From contig NZ_CP117523.1 of the NCBI RefSeq assembly GCF_036812735.1, forward strand, positions 1,984,001 to 2,048,000: 64,000 nucleotides of DNA, written 5' to 3'. The position numbers and the translations under genes are program-made. Positions 25,424 to 35,300 of this stretch are shown piece after piece. Under the pieces are notes generated by a model. That model had not been told where the DNA came from, did no database searches, and was given only the letters and a program-made list of their open reading frames with translations. The DNA is from Terrisporobacter glycolicus ATCC 14880 = DSM 1288. Lineage in GTDB: Bacteria > Bacillota > Clostridia > Peptostreptococcales > Peptostreptococcaceae. Each line of letters starts with the position of its first letter. The first letter of the stretch is position 1.

Positions 25424-26020
25424 CTATCTTTTATAATAATTATCTTTAATTACTTCAAGTACATCTCCAGATAATCTTTCATAATCTTCTGCACTTAACT
25501 TTTGCTTATAATATTCTTCAAATGAAATTGGTTTATCAATGTAGATTGTTACTTTATTAAATATTTTATAATTTGATATTATTGATATAGGAACTACATT
25601 AGCTTTTCCTTTAACAGCAAATAAAGCTAAACCTGCTTTGGCATCACCAAATCCATTTCCTTTTATTCTAGTTCCTTCTGGAAATATACCAACAGCATAA
25701 CCTTCTTTTAATTTTTTTAGAATGGTCTTTATTGTAGAGATACCTGGATTTTCTCTATCTATAGGTATAACATTTAAATTAGTCAATATTTTACCTAATA
25801 TTTTATTTTCAAATAATTCCTTTTTTCCTATAGGTGCAACTGTTCTGTTTTTAATAGCGGCTGCTACAAAAATAGGATCTAAATTAGATTTGTGATTAGC
25901 TGCTATTATTAAATTTCCTTCATTGGGAATATTTTCTGCCCCAATTACTTCGTATTTGTAAAATACTTTACTATATAATCTAAATAAACTTAAAACAAAT
26001 TTATAAAAACTCAAATGCAT
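25424..26020 (-). CDS. plsC: 1-acyl-sn-glycerol-3-phosphate acyltransferase
   Basis: 198 aa PlsC-family enzyme that makes phosphatidic acid from lysophosphatidic acid at the inner membrane face. Motif I is NHKSNLDPIF (the catalytic HX4D), motif III is FPEGTRIKG, and motif IV is NVVPISI. A short hydrophobic N-terminus anchors it. It lies 10 bases upstream of ispH and 7 bases after cmk, in the conserved cmk-plsC-ispH order. Confidence 0.94.
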   Translation of the reverse strand: MHLSFYKFVLSLFRLYSKVFYKYEVIGAENIPNEGNLIIAANHKSNLDPIFVAAAIKNRTVAPIGKKELFENKILGKILTNLNVIPIDRENPGISTIKTILKKLKEGYAVGIFPEGTRIKGNGFGDAKAGLALFAVKGKANVVPISIISNYKIFNKVTIYIDKPISFEEYYKQKLSAEDYERLSGDVLEVIKDNYYKR

Positions 26021-26027
26021 CTCTCCC

Positions 26028-26675
26028 TTATTTAATTTTATTTAAAACTGATTCAACCACATCGTCTATGCTTTTACCAGTAGTATCTATTTCTATGGCA
26101 TCTTCTGCTTTAACTAGAGGAGCAAACTCTCTAGAAGAATCTATCTCGTCTCTTTTAATTATATCATCTATTACATCTTGAAGTTTAACTTCAACACCTT
26201 TTGCTACTAATTCTTTATATCTTCTAGCTCCTCTTTCTTTTGGTGTAGCTATAAGGAAGAACTTATAATCAGCATTTGGGAAAACATATGAACCTATATC
26301 TCTTCCGTCAAGTATTACAGAGTTTCTTGTACCAATTTCTCTTTGTACATCTACCATTAAGTATCTAACTTCTTTTATTTTTGCAACGTTAGATACATTA
26401 TTAGTTACTTCTATTGTTCTTATTTCTTCGTTTACAACTTTTCCATCTAAGTAGATATTATTCTCCTTAAAGTCTATTTCTGTTTTCTTTGCTAATTCTA
26501 TTACTTCATTTTCATTTTCTATATTTACTTTATTTTGTAAACATTTTAAAGTTACAGCTCTATACATAGCTCCTGTATCTATGTAGTTTATGTTTAATTT
26601 GTCGGCTATTATTTTTGCTATTGTACTTTTTCCAGCTCCTGCTGGTCCATCTATTGCTATTACTAAATTATTCAT
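26028..26675 (-). CDS. cmk: cytidylate kinase
   Basis: 215 aa. It phosphorylates CMP and dCMP with ATP. The P-loop is AIDGPAGAGKST (~residues 6-17), the CMP-binding part is DTGAMYRAVTLK, and the LILDGRDIGS-type motif (here VILDGRDIGSYVFP) and the lid ERGARRYKEL follow. The start has AGGAGAAA upstream. It is the third gene of the operon and is tightly followed by plsC. Confidence 0.97.
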   Translation of the reverse strand: MNNLVIAIDGPAGAGKSTIAKIIADKLNINYIDTGAMYRAVTLKCLQNKVNIENENEVIELAKKTEIDFKENNIYLDGKVVNEEIRTIEVTNNVSNVAKIKEVRYLMVDVQREIGTRNSVILDGRDIGSYVFPNADYKFFLIATPKERGARRYKELVAKGVEVKLQDVIDDIIKRDEIDSSREFAPLVKAEDAIEIDTTGKSIDDVVESVLNKIK

Positions 26676-26717
26676 GCTATTTCTCCTATTTCATTCTTAT
26701 TTAAAGTATTTTATAAG

Positions 26718-27935
26718 CTATAAACTTATACCTGCTAAATAACCTGTTGAAAAAGCTATTTGAAGATTATATCCTCCAGTTTCTGCATCTACATCTATTA
26801 CTTCTCCTGTAAAATATAAGTCTTCTATTATTTTAGACTCCATTGAAGAAGAATTAATTTCTTTAACAGATACACCACCGCTTGTCACCATTGAAACTTG
26901 TATTCCTAAAGTTGAATTTGTAGTTAACTTCATATTTTTTATATAATCAATAATTTTATTTTCATTTTCTTTAGTTAATTCATTAGGTTTTGTTTCACTA
27001 AGATTTAATAAATCTAAAATTTCTTTTAAAAAGTTAAGTGGTAATATGGATTTTAAGTTGTTTGCAATGTTTTTATTAGGATTTTCTCTTATAATTTTGC
27101 TTATTTCTTCTCTAGTTACATCTGGTAAAATGTCAACATTTAGTTCTACAGATTCATTTTCTAAGTTTTTGTTAATATAAGATGATATGATAAGTACTAC
27201 TGGTCCTGTTATCCCAAAATGAGCAAAGAGCATGTCTCCTCTTTTGCATATTTTTTTCTTTTTAATTTTACATGATATTTCTATATCCTTTAAAGATATA
27301 CCCTGTAATCTTCTTGTCCAATCTTCTTTAATTTTTAAAGGTGATAAAGCAGGATAAGTATTAGTTACAGTATGACCATGTTTTGATAATATTTTATGCA
27401 TTGTACCATCAGATCCAGTTTTAGAATGACTTTTTCCACCTGTTGATATTATTACTTTATCTCCAAGGACTTTAGTATTATTGTCTAAAACAACACCTTC
27501 TATTTTACTGTTTTCATTTATAATTAAATCCACAACCTTGCTATTATAAAGAACTTTTATATTATTTTCTATTAATAAGTCTTTAAATTTATTGATAAGC
27601 TCAGTTGCCTTATCGCTTTTTGTATAAACCTTATAGTCATTATGTTCTTCAACTTTGTACTCAAGATTGCTTTCGTCTAAGAAGCTTAATAAGTCTTCAT
27701 TGGTAAATGAATAAAGGGCACTGTATAAGAACTTTTTATTAGTCACAACTTTATCGAAAAAGTCTTCAATGTATCTTTTGTTTGTAATATTACATCTTCC
27801 ACCACCAGTAAGCTTAAGCTTCTTTCCTAGTTCCTCATTTCTCTCTATTAAGGTAACTTCATGAGAGTTTTTAGAGGCTACAAGTGCTGCCATCATTCCT
27901 GATGGACCTCCACCTACTACTATTACTTTTGACAT
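26718..27935 (-). CDS. BaiN/YhiN-like flavoprotein (HI0933 family)
   Basis: 405 aa. The N-terminal dinucleotide-binding motif is VVGGGPSGMMAALVAS with the acidic end LIERNEELGKKL, followed by the family mark TGGGRCNITN. The C-terminal region has the second FAD contact FTGEVIDVDAETGGYNLQIA. The HI0933 family includes BaiN of clostridial bile acid metabolism, but most members have no proven substrate. It is the second gene of the operon, 9 bases after the phosphatase; linkage to cmk is conserved in the lineage, which does not favour a bile-specific role. Confidence 0.85.
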   Translation of the reverse strand: MSKVIVVGGGPSGMMAALVASKNSHEVTLIERNEELGKKLKLTGGGRCNITNKRYIEDFFDKVVTNKKFLYSALYSFTNEDLLSFLDESNLEYKVEEHNDYKVYTKSDKATELINKFKDLLIENNIKVLYNSKVVDLIINENSKIEGVVLDNNTKVLGDKVIISTGGKSHSKTGSDGTMHKILSKHGHTVTNTYPALSPLKIKEDWTRRLQGISLKDIEISCKIKKKKICKRGDMLFAHFGITGPVVLIISSYINKNLENESVELNVDILPDVTREEISKIIRENPNKNIANNLKSILPLNFLKEILDLLNLSETKPNELTKENENKIIDYIKNMKLTTNSTLGIQVSMVTSGGVSVKEINSSSMESKIIEDLYFTGEVIDVDAETGGYNLQIAFSTGYLAGISL

Positions 27936-27944
27936 TATTTTCTC

Positions 27945-28586
27945 CTATTCTAATGCACTATTTTCTAGTTTATGATTAGTTTTAATATGGCTTGTATCAT
28001 TCATTTTTATAACAACTGGGCCATAATCCCTAAATTCAATAACATTTAGTGCAGTATTTCCTTGATTAATTCTATATATATTTTCCATACCTGAATTTAA
28101 AACAGAAAGAAGTATTACTCTTGCTGTTACAGAGTGAGTTACAAGTACAATATGTTTACCATCATATTTTTCATTTAACTCATCTAAAAATTTATCTGTT
28201 CTTTCTTTTATAATTTGAAGAGTTTCTCCACCCGGTATCTCTGCAAGGTGAGGCTCATTTCTCCAAGTATGATATATGTCTTTATAATCTTCTTGAATTT
28301 CTTTTATTAAAAGGCCTTCCCATGCTCCAAAGCCCATTTCTCTAAGACCTGAAGTTTTTATTACATCTAAATCAAATTTATCACTTATTATTTCTGCAGT
28401 TTCTACTGCTCTACCAAGATCACTTGAATATATGTAGTCAATAGGATATTTAACCATACTGTCAGCTAGTTCTTTAGCTTGATTAACACCTTTTTCAGTT
28501 AATTTTGAATTACCATGACCTTGAGTTTTTCCTTTTATATTCCACTGCGTTTGGCCATGTCTAACTAAATATATAGTATTCGTCAT
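27945..28586 (-). CDS. histidine phosphatase family protein
   Basis: 213 aa of the phosphoglycerate-mutase-like superfamily. The phosphate-binding LVRHGQTQWN (nucleophile His10) and the second catalytic His in VLVTHSVTARV are present, as is the acid/base Glu in FGAWEGL. It may be an alpha-ribazole phosphatase-like or broad phosphatase; the sequence does not decide. First gene of the minus-strand operon leading to ispH. A terminator-like hairpin lies 65-104 bases upstream of its start. Confidence 0.85.
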   Translation of the reverse strand: MTNTIYLVRHGQTQWNIKGKTQGHGNSKLTEKGVNQAKELADSMVKYPIDYIYSSDLGRAVETAEIISDKFDLDVIKTSGLREMGFGAWEGLLIKEIQEDYKDIYHTWRNEPHLAEIPGGETLQIIKERTDKFLDELNEKYDGKHIVLVTHSVTARVILLSVLNSGMENIYRINQGNTALNVIEFRDYGPVVIKMNDTSHIKTNHKLENSALE

Positions 28587-28650
28587 ATTGTCCTCCTATA
28601 GTTATTTTATTTAGATATTCTCTAAATTTTAATTATATCATAAATAGACA

Positions 28651-28690
28651 AAAAAGGTTAAAACACTTTTAGTAGTATTTTAACCTTTTT
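28651..28690. terminator. terminator-like hairpin in a divergent intergenic region
   Basis: AAAAAGGTTAAAA pairs with TTTTAACCTTTTT (13 bp). It lies between two divergent starts, so it ends no visible gene. It could attenuate the minus-strand operon. Confidence 0.6.
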
Positions 28691-28839
28691 ATATACAATT
28701 AAATTATATTATTTATTTTCCCACTGTAATTATATCATAAATATAGATATTTTTTTAGACTATGAATATACTTCATTTTGTATATAATTGATATAGTAGA
28801 TTAAAATAAGTTGATTTGTATAATCAAGGAGGACGTAGA

Positions 28840-31077
28840 GTGAGTATAAATAGTTATGAATGGAATCTAGAAAATGAATGGTTGGAAAAAGTCCTTAAAG
28901 AGACTACAAAACAACTTGATGAAAAACGTGAAGCCAAAGATAGATTACAAATGGAAGCAAAAGAAACACAAAGGGAATTATGGGATGACTTAGGATCTAT
29001 TTCCATAACAAATGGATTGGATCAAATTTCAGAGTTTGTATCAGCTATGGATACTATGAAAAATCAAAAAAGAAGTCATGAATTCAATAAAAAACTTGAA
29101 GAAAAGTATGAAAAAATGCTTGTATCTCCTTATTTCGGACGAATTGATTTTGCTGAAAAAAATGAACTAGATGCTGAAAAGTGTTATATTGGATTATCAA
29201 ATCTGACAGATGAAGATTTCGATTTTCTTGTATATGACTGGAGAGCACCTATTTCAAGTATGTTTTATGACTATGAAATTGGAGCGTCAAACTATGAATG
29301 CCCACAAGGTGTTATCTCTGGAGAAATAACTAGTAAGCGACAATATAAAATCAATAATGGAAAAATTGAGTATATGTTTGACAGTAATTTAAGCATTGAT
29401 GATGAAATGTTGCAAGAACTGTTAAGCAAAAGTTCTGATGATAAAATGAAAGGTATTGTTACTACTATTCAAAAAGAGCAAAATCAAGTAATACGTAATG
29501 AAGATTATAAAAATTTAGTAGTTCAAGGAGCTGCTGGTAGTGGAAAAACATCTGTAGCACTTCATAGAATTGCATATTTACTATATAAACATAGAGATAA
29601 AATAACATGTGAAAATATAATCATATTTTCACCAAATAACATTTTTAATGACTATATCTCAAATGTATTGCCCCAACTTGGTGAAGAAAATATGTACCAA
29701 ACCACATTTAAAGATTATATGCATGAAAAACTAGGTAATAGATTTAAAAAAGAAACACCTGCTGAGATGATGGAATATATACTTGGTTGTAATAAAAATT
29801 CATCTTACAAAAATAGAATTAAAAATATTAATTTTAAAACCTCAGTTGAATTTGTTCATATTTTAAAAGAATATGTAAATCATTTAGAAACAAGTAAAAG
29901 ACATTTTGAAGATATTATTGTAAGAGGAAAATTAATAATTTCAGCACAGGAAATACAAAATCTATTTTTAAAAGACTTTGCTAATAGACCAATAAAGAAA
30001 AGATTAGAAAGAATAAAATCAAGAATATTATTCCTTATGGAACCTTATGAAGATGCTTGGAGAAAAGAAATATATGAAGAGCTGGCTTCTTCTGGATATT
30101 ATCTAGACAAGCAGGAGATGAAAGAAAAAAGTAGTGAAACTGTAAGAAAACACTTAAAAGATGTTTATGAGAAGATTTCAAGAATGACATATTTTAATCC
30201 TGTTAGTATTTATAGAAATCTATTTAAGTATTCAAATAAATCTTTAAATAAATTAAGTTATAAATATGATAGCGATTTTATAAATCATATAAAAACTTAC
30301 ACAATGGATAATTTAAATGTAAATAATCTTTACTATGAAGATCAAGTTGCTCTTTTATACTTAAAAGTTGTACTTGGGGATATTCCGATTACCTCACAAA
30401 TTAAATATGTAATTATAGATGAAGCTCAGGACTATACTCCACTGCAATATGAAATATTTTATCAACTTTTCAAATCTGCAAAAATGACTATACTTGGAGA
30501 TATAAATCAATCAATTAATTCATTTATGAACATAGGAAGTTATAATAATATTTATAATATATCAAAGGACGATACTTGTATAATAAACTTAACAAAAACT
30601 TATCGTTCAACAGAGGAAATTACTAAATTCTCAAGAAAACTTCTACGAGAAAATCTAAGTGATGGATATGTGGGAAGACATGGTGATGAGCCTAGTGTTA
30701 TTAATTTTGACAATGAAGATAATATGAATAAAAAACTTATTGAAGAGATAAATAATTACAAAGAAAAGAATTATGAATCTATTGGTATTATCACAAAAAC
30801 AGCAAGCCAAACTGAAGATTTGTATGAATTATTAAAATCAAATGATATAGATGTAAGTTCTATAACAAAAGATGATGATAGTTTCACTAATGGTATAGTA
30901 GTAATACCTTCCTATCTGGCTAAAGGTCTTGAGTTTGATGTGGTATTTCTATATGATGTAAGTAATAAAAATTATAACAGTGAAGATGAAAGATTGCTTC
31001 TGTATACTTGCTGTACAAGAGCTCTTCATGTATTAAACTTATATTATGTAGGAGAAGTTACTTCTTTATTAGAATAA
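28840..31077 (+). CDS. helD: HelD-like UvrD/Rep-family helicase
   Basis: 745 aa. A coiled-coil N-terminus (~15-90, NEWLEKVLKETTKQLDEKRE) precedes a UvrD-like motor: Walker A GAAGSGKTSVALHR, Walker B VIIDEAQDYTPLQYEIF, motif III TILGDINQSIN and the C-terminal LAKGLEFDVVFLYDV and LLYTCCTRALH. HelD proteins recycle stalled RNA polymerase, and clostridial relatives vary in their arms. A GTG at 28840 is the start, with AAGGAGG 7 bases upstream; the longer frame begins inside that site. Divergent from the phosphatase operon. Confidence 0.85.
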   Translation: MSINSYEWNLENEWLEKVLKETTKQLDEKREAKDRLQMEAKETQRELWDDLGSISITNGLDQISEFVSAMDTMKNQKRSHEFNKKLEEKYEKMLVSPYFGRIDFAEKNELDAEKCYIGLSNLTDEDFDFLVYDWRAPISSMFYDYEIGASNYECPQGVISGEITSKRQYKINNGKIEYMFDSNLSIDDEMLQELLSKSSDDKMKGIVTTIQKEQNQVIRNEDYKNLVVQGAAGSGKTSVALHRIAYLLYKHRDKITCENIIIFSPNNIFNDYISNVLPQLGEENMYQTTFKDYMHEKLGNRFKKETPAEMMEYILGCNKNSSYKNRIKNINFKTSVEFVHILKEYVNHLETSKRHFEDIIVRGKLIISAQEIQNLFLKDFANRPIKKRLERIKSRILFLMEPYEDAWRKEIYEELASSGYYLDKQEMKEKSSETVRKHLKDVYEKISRMTYFNPVSIYRNLFKYSNKSLNKLSYKYDSDFINHIKTYTMDNLNVNNLYYEDQVALLYLKVVLGDIPITSQIKYVIIDEAQDYTPLQYEIFYQLFKSAKMTILGDINQSINSFMNIGSYNNIYNISKDDTCIINLTKTYRSTEEITKFSRKLLRENLSDGYVGRHGDEPSVINFDNEDNMNKKLIEEINNYKEKNYESIGIITKTASQTEDLYELLKSNDIDVSSITKDDDSFTNGIVVIPSYLAKGLEFDVVFLYDVSNKNYNSEDERLLLYTCCTRALHVLNLYYVGEVTSLLE

Positions 31078-31091
31078 TAAATTTTAAATTA

Positions 31092-31133
31092 AAAACCTAT
31101 ATCATAGATATTAATCACTATGATATAGGTTTT
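31092..31133 (+). terminator. terminator of the HelD-like gene
   Basis: AAAACCTATATCATAG pairs with CTATGATATAGGTTTT, a 16-bp perfect stem. Confidence 0.85.
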
Positions 31134-31210
31134 CATATATTTCTATATATTAATTATAATCTGGGACATAGACATCATCTTCAAACATTGGGTGGTCATA
31201 GTTATCTATA

Positions 31211-31244
31211 AAAAAGGGCAATATACTTTAGTATTATCGCCCTA
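31211..31244 (-). terminator. terminator of the DUF3791-like gene
   Basis: On the minus strand AGGGC...GCCCT with inner pairing is followed by T6. Confidence 0.7.
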
Positions 31245-31280
31245 TCATTTAAAACTTCATTAACTTTTCAACTAATAGAT

Positions 31281-31511
31281 TTAATTTACATATCCTTTAT
31301 GATGTTTAAATCCATATTCTAGCATTAATTCATCTTCTAAGTATTTATATCCTCTACAATGTATATCAGACACACCATTTTTAATTAAATCATATGTATT
31401 AGATTTATAAAAATAATCCAAGCTTTCTTCTAAGTCCTTGCCTGTTTGTTTGGAAAATTCAATTATTATCTTTGTGTACATCTTTTGAAGTAATACTTTA
31501 TTCGCTTCCAT
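31281..31511 (-). CDS. small DUF3791-like protein, 76 aa
   Basis: A helical protein (FSKQTGKDLEESLDYFYKSN, then YDLIKNGVSDIHCRG and YLEDELMLEYG). The spacing of the hydrophobics and the SD-H-C-G turn recall DUF3791 proteins, which often sit beside DUF3990 in Firmicutes accessory regions and may be toxin-antitoxin related; the pairing is not seen here. A ribosome site (GGGGTGAT) precedes the ATG. Last gene of the accessory island. Confidence 0.6.
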   Translation of the reverse strand: MEANKVLLQKMYTKIIIEFSKQTGKDLEESLDYFYKSNTYDLIKNGVSDIHCRGYKYLEDELMLEYGFKHHKGYVN

Positions 31512-31548
31512 TATCTATCACCCCGCATAAGTTAAACTTTAAATATAT

Positions 31549-31590
31549 AGCAAGTTCTTGACATAAACTGTCAAGAACTGCATCCCTAGG
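31549..31590. repeat. dispersed palindromic repeat, copy A
   Basis: Contains GTTCTTGACA-taaac-TGTCAAGAAC (31554-31578), a perfect 10-bp-arm hairpin. It aligns with 45299-45340 over about 42 bases and more weakly with 45502-45560. Confidence 0.6.
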
Positions 31591-31690
31591 GGAAACTCTG
31601 AGACACGCAGTGGCTAAGTTGCTAGTTGTTCCTTGACAATAATATTTGTTAAATTGTTTTCCTAATTAATCCATGAACTCTTTAAGCTAT

Positions 31691-32302
31691 TTATATAAAA
31701 ATATTAACAATAGAAATTATCAACACAACTCCTAAGCCAATATAAATATTTTTTAAATGCTTATTGTAGGCTTCCTCCATTGAGCTCATCTTCTTATTCA
31801 AACTTTCTATAATTTCATCCTTTAAATTATTCAAAGATTCATCTAACTTATCGTTGTAATCACTTTTATTTATTTCTATCTGATCTTTCAAACTTGATAC
31901 TACTTTATATAATTCATCAATATTATTATTTGTATTTCTGATATCTTCTTTAAATAATTTATCATTCTCATTTAACTCCCTTAAGCTAGCAATGATATTT
32001 ATAATATCATTGGACAAGTTAATTGTATTACTATTTAATTTATCAATATGTAATCTTATATTTTCTAGTTTTTCTTCATAATTTGTATTTTCTAAATTAT
32101 TTTTTATATTTTTACTAGCATCTTTTAGATATGATTTAGCTTTGTCCATATCATCAAATACCTTTTCATATTTTAAACTTGTATTGCTTACTTTTGCATA
32201 AAGATTATCTATATGTGTATATAAATCTATTGCAGAGTTAAGTTCTTCACTTTGTTTTTCTAGTTGATCTATCACTTCTACTAATTTTCTAGCTTCTGAC
32301 AT
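31691..32302 (-). CDS. coiled-coil protein with C-terminal membrane anchor
   Basis: 203 aa. Residues ~5-175 are almost continuous heptad coiled coil (EKQSEELNSAIDLYTHIDNL; LNNLKDEIIESLNKKMSSME), and one C-terminal membrane helix (YIGLGVVLIISIVNIFI) ends the protein. It is thus a tail-anchored cytoplasmic rod. Its start overlaps the end of the RecQ-like gene by 22 bases, so the two are translationally coupled and probably act together. No known family is recognised. A membrane-tethered effector or sensor in a two-gene defence system is a reasonable guess and no more. Confidence 0.7.
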   Translation of the reverse strand: MSEARKLVEVIDQLEKQSEELNSAIDLYTHIDNLYAKVSNTSLKYEKVFDDMDKAKSYLKDASKNIKNNLENTNYEEKLENIRLHIDKLNSNTINLSNDIINIIASLRELNENDKLFKEDIRNTNNNIDELYKVVSSLKDQIEINKSDYNDKLDESLNNLKDEIIESLNKKMSSMEEAYNKHLKNIYIGLGVVLIISIVNIFI

Positions 32303-35300
32303 TGTATCCTCCCCAATATGTTCTTTAATCTTGCGTTATTTTCTTCAATCATTAGCTTTAAGCTATGATTATCTTCTAAAGCTTCGTGTATCTTTAGTTT
32401 ATCTTTATAGTTATCACATAATATTTTACTTAAATGTATTTTGTTTTCTTCAGTTAGACTATCACCTATTTTCAAACAAAAATCTAAAATTTCATTTCTG
32501 CTGTAATCATCATATTCGCAAATTTGATTAAAAGCTGATTCAAGCCTTTGTTTTCCATCTACATTAGTAAACTCATCACATATTAATCTAGTAATTCCAC
32601 TTATAAAGTTTAGTCCAGTATTATATCTATAACTTTCTAAAAATCTTCCTAGAGTTCCTTTTATATTTTCTATGTAAATTTTACTTTGAATCTCTTTTTT
32701 AGGTGTCAATATATCAAACCAGTTATGATATTCTGTAGGATTTTCTGCAATATAATCTAATAAGTATGTATCATCGTCAAATTTAAAATGGTTTTCAATT
32801 ACCTTTTTAAAAGACTCTCCATCTGTAAAATTTCTACATGTATCAGATATATTTTTTATAGATTGTCTTCTTGTATAAACAATATTATCATAAACCCAAA
32901 TTAATAATGCTCTAACTTGTCTTTCTATTTCATCAAAATTTTCATCTTCTAGAACTTGTTTCATTTGTAAATTTGTTTTGTTGTGCTTAAAACTGTTTGT
33001 AGAATATAGACTTGTATAGTCAAATTCCTTGTTATATTTATGTATATAATTCTCTATAGCTTTTTTTATCTTATCTATATCAAAATCATCAAATAATACT
33101 TCAAGTATTCCTTTATTACTGTCCCATAATTCTATAGTCCAGTCATATACTACTCCCATTACACTTAATCTATAAATAGCCTTTTGTACATCTGATAAAT
33201 TAAATCCTAATTTTTTACACTGAACTTTTTTTGTAACACCAGGTGATGCATAATTATCATATACAGACTTAATTACATGAAACTCATGTTCAATTCCTTT
33301 ATTATTACTTAACCACAAGAAAAAATTATTCAGGACATCCTTTTGCTCATCATAGGACAAATCTTGCTGTATCTCTCTTAATTCTTCTACAGGAGTATCT
33401 AAACTAAAGAATTTATCAATGATATTTTCATCTACAATTTCAGATTCATATAAAACAAAACAATCTGCTTTATTTTTATCTCTACCAGCTCTTCCTGCCT
33501 CTTGATATAAAGATTCCAAAGACATAGGAATGCCAAAGTGAATAGTATATCTTACATTTTGTTTATCTATTCCCATACCAAAAGCCTTTGTTGCTACTAA
33601 TAATGGTATTTTATTATTCTTAAAATTTTCTTGCACTTTATTTTTATGTTCAGTATAAGTTTTGGTATCCATTATAGGTTTGCGATATTTTTCAGGTGAT
33701 TTACCAGAATAATAATTGGAATTTGCTTTAAACTTACTATTAATCTCTTGAGATATCTGATAACATCCTCGTTTTCCATTTACATTAGGTGTAAATATAA
33801 TTCCTGCGTTTGTTTCTTCACCGCTTAAATCAAATATATTATTTTTATCATTCAACTCTTTCAATGTATCAAAGAGAATCTTTTTCTTTTCTTTATCCAT
33901 TTCATTACATCTTATTACTTTAAAATCCAACTCTTCTCTTGTAAAAGAAGTTAAAGTTTTAATATTATAACTATCTATTTCAAATTCTTTTTTTATATCA
34001 TTTAACACAAAGTTTGATGCTGTAGCTGTTAGTCCTAACAACCTTGATGATGGAGTATAATTTCTAATAGTTCTTACTAAATTTAAATAGGAAGTTCTAA
34101 AATCATGTCCCCATTCTGACAAGCAATGTACCTCATCTATAACAGCTAACCCTACAGTACTATACAGATTCAAATCCTCCAAAGATTGCCTAAATACTTT
34201 ACTTTGGAATCTCTCTGGTGATATAAATATAAATTGATACTTTTCATTTGAAAAAGAGTTTATTATCTCTGCTTTTTCTTCTCCATCCTTATCTCCTGTA
34301 ATACTAGCCACATTACTTATGTTAACTTTTTTTAAATTTTCCTCTTGATCATATATGAGAGATTTTATAGGACAAACGACAAAACTTATACATGGCTGTA
34401 ATAAAGCTACTAATTGATAACAAATAGATTTTCCTGAACCTGTTGGTAAAATGCCTACTGTATCCTCTCCTTGCAATGAATTAATTATAATTGGTAACTG
34501 ACCATCTCTAAATTTATCGTATCCAAATATACTTTTTAGTAAAAACTCTAGTGCTTCTACACATTTTCTATTTTCTTTATCAATTCTATAACATATAGGA
34601 TCTGTTGTATTAACTTTAAAATAGTTTACCTTATCGAAATAGGCTCCTCTTACATATATTACTTTTTTGTTTATTTCATTTTCATCAGTATATCTTTTGT
34701 TAATACTAAAATCTATATTTATATAATCTTGATAATATACAAAATCTTCAACTCTTCTACCCTCTATAATATTAATCTTAGGTCTTTTAAACTCCATATT
34801 ATTTAAAATACACAAGTTTTCAAACCATGCAAATAAATCTTCTATAGCCAATTCAATAAATCCATATATATCTCTCTGTAAAATATTAATCTTCCACTCT
34901 TTATCATCTATATGAATTTTCTCTTTTTGAAGAAGTGATAATAAAGTCAACTGCATCCTTATAATTGCACACGCTTTTAATGATTTTATTTCATTTCCAT
35001 TATAATCATCTATATTTCTTACATCCTTATAAATCATTAAAACTTTTTCATATTTACTAATGTGATTTAATATTTCATCGATTCTTTCATGAAAAGATTT
35101 ACTCTTATCGTTAATATCTTTTGTTTTTATTCTAATAGTTCTAATTCCTTGCTCTGCTAAATAATTGTCCCTTTGTGTATCTTGGTATTTTTGTATAGGT
35201 TCTTCATGATGGTGTCCATCAATTTCTATAACTAATTTACATCTATGTAAATAAAAATCCACCTTTTGATATATGAATTCTGGATTTTCTTTTTCAACTA

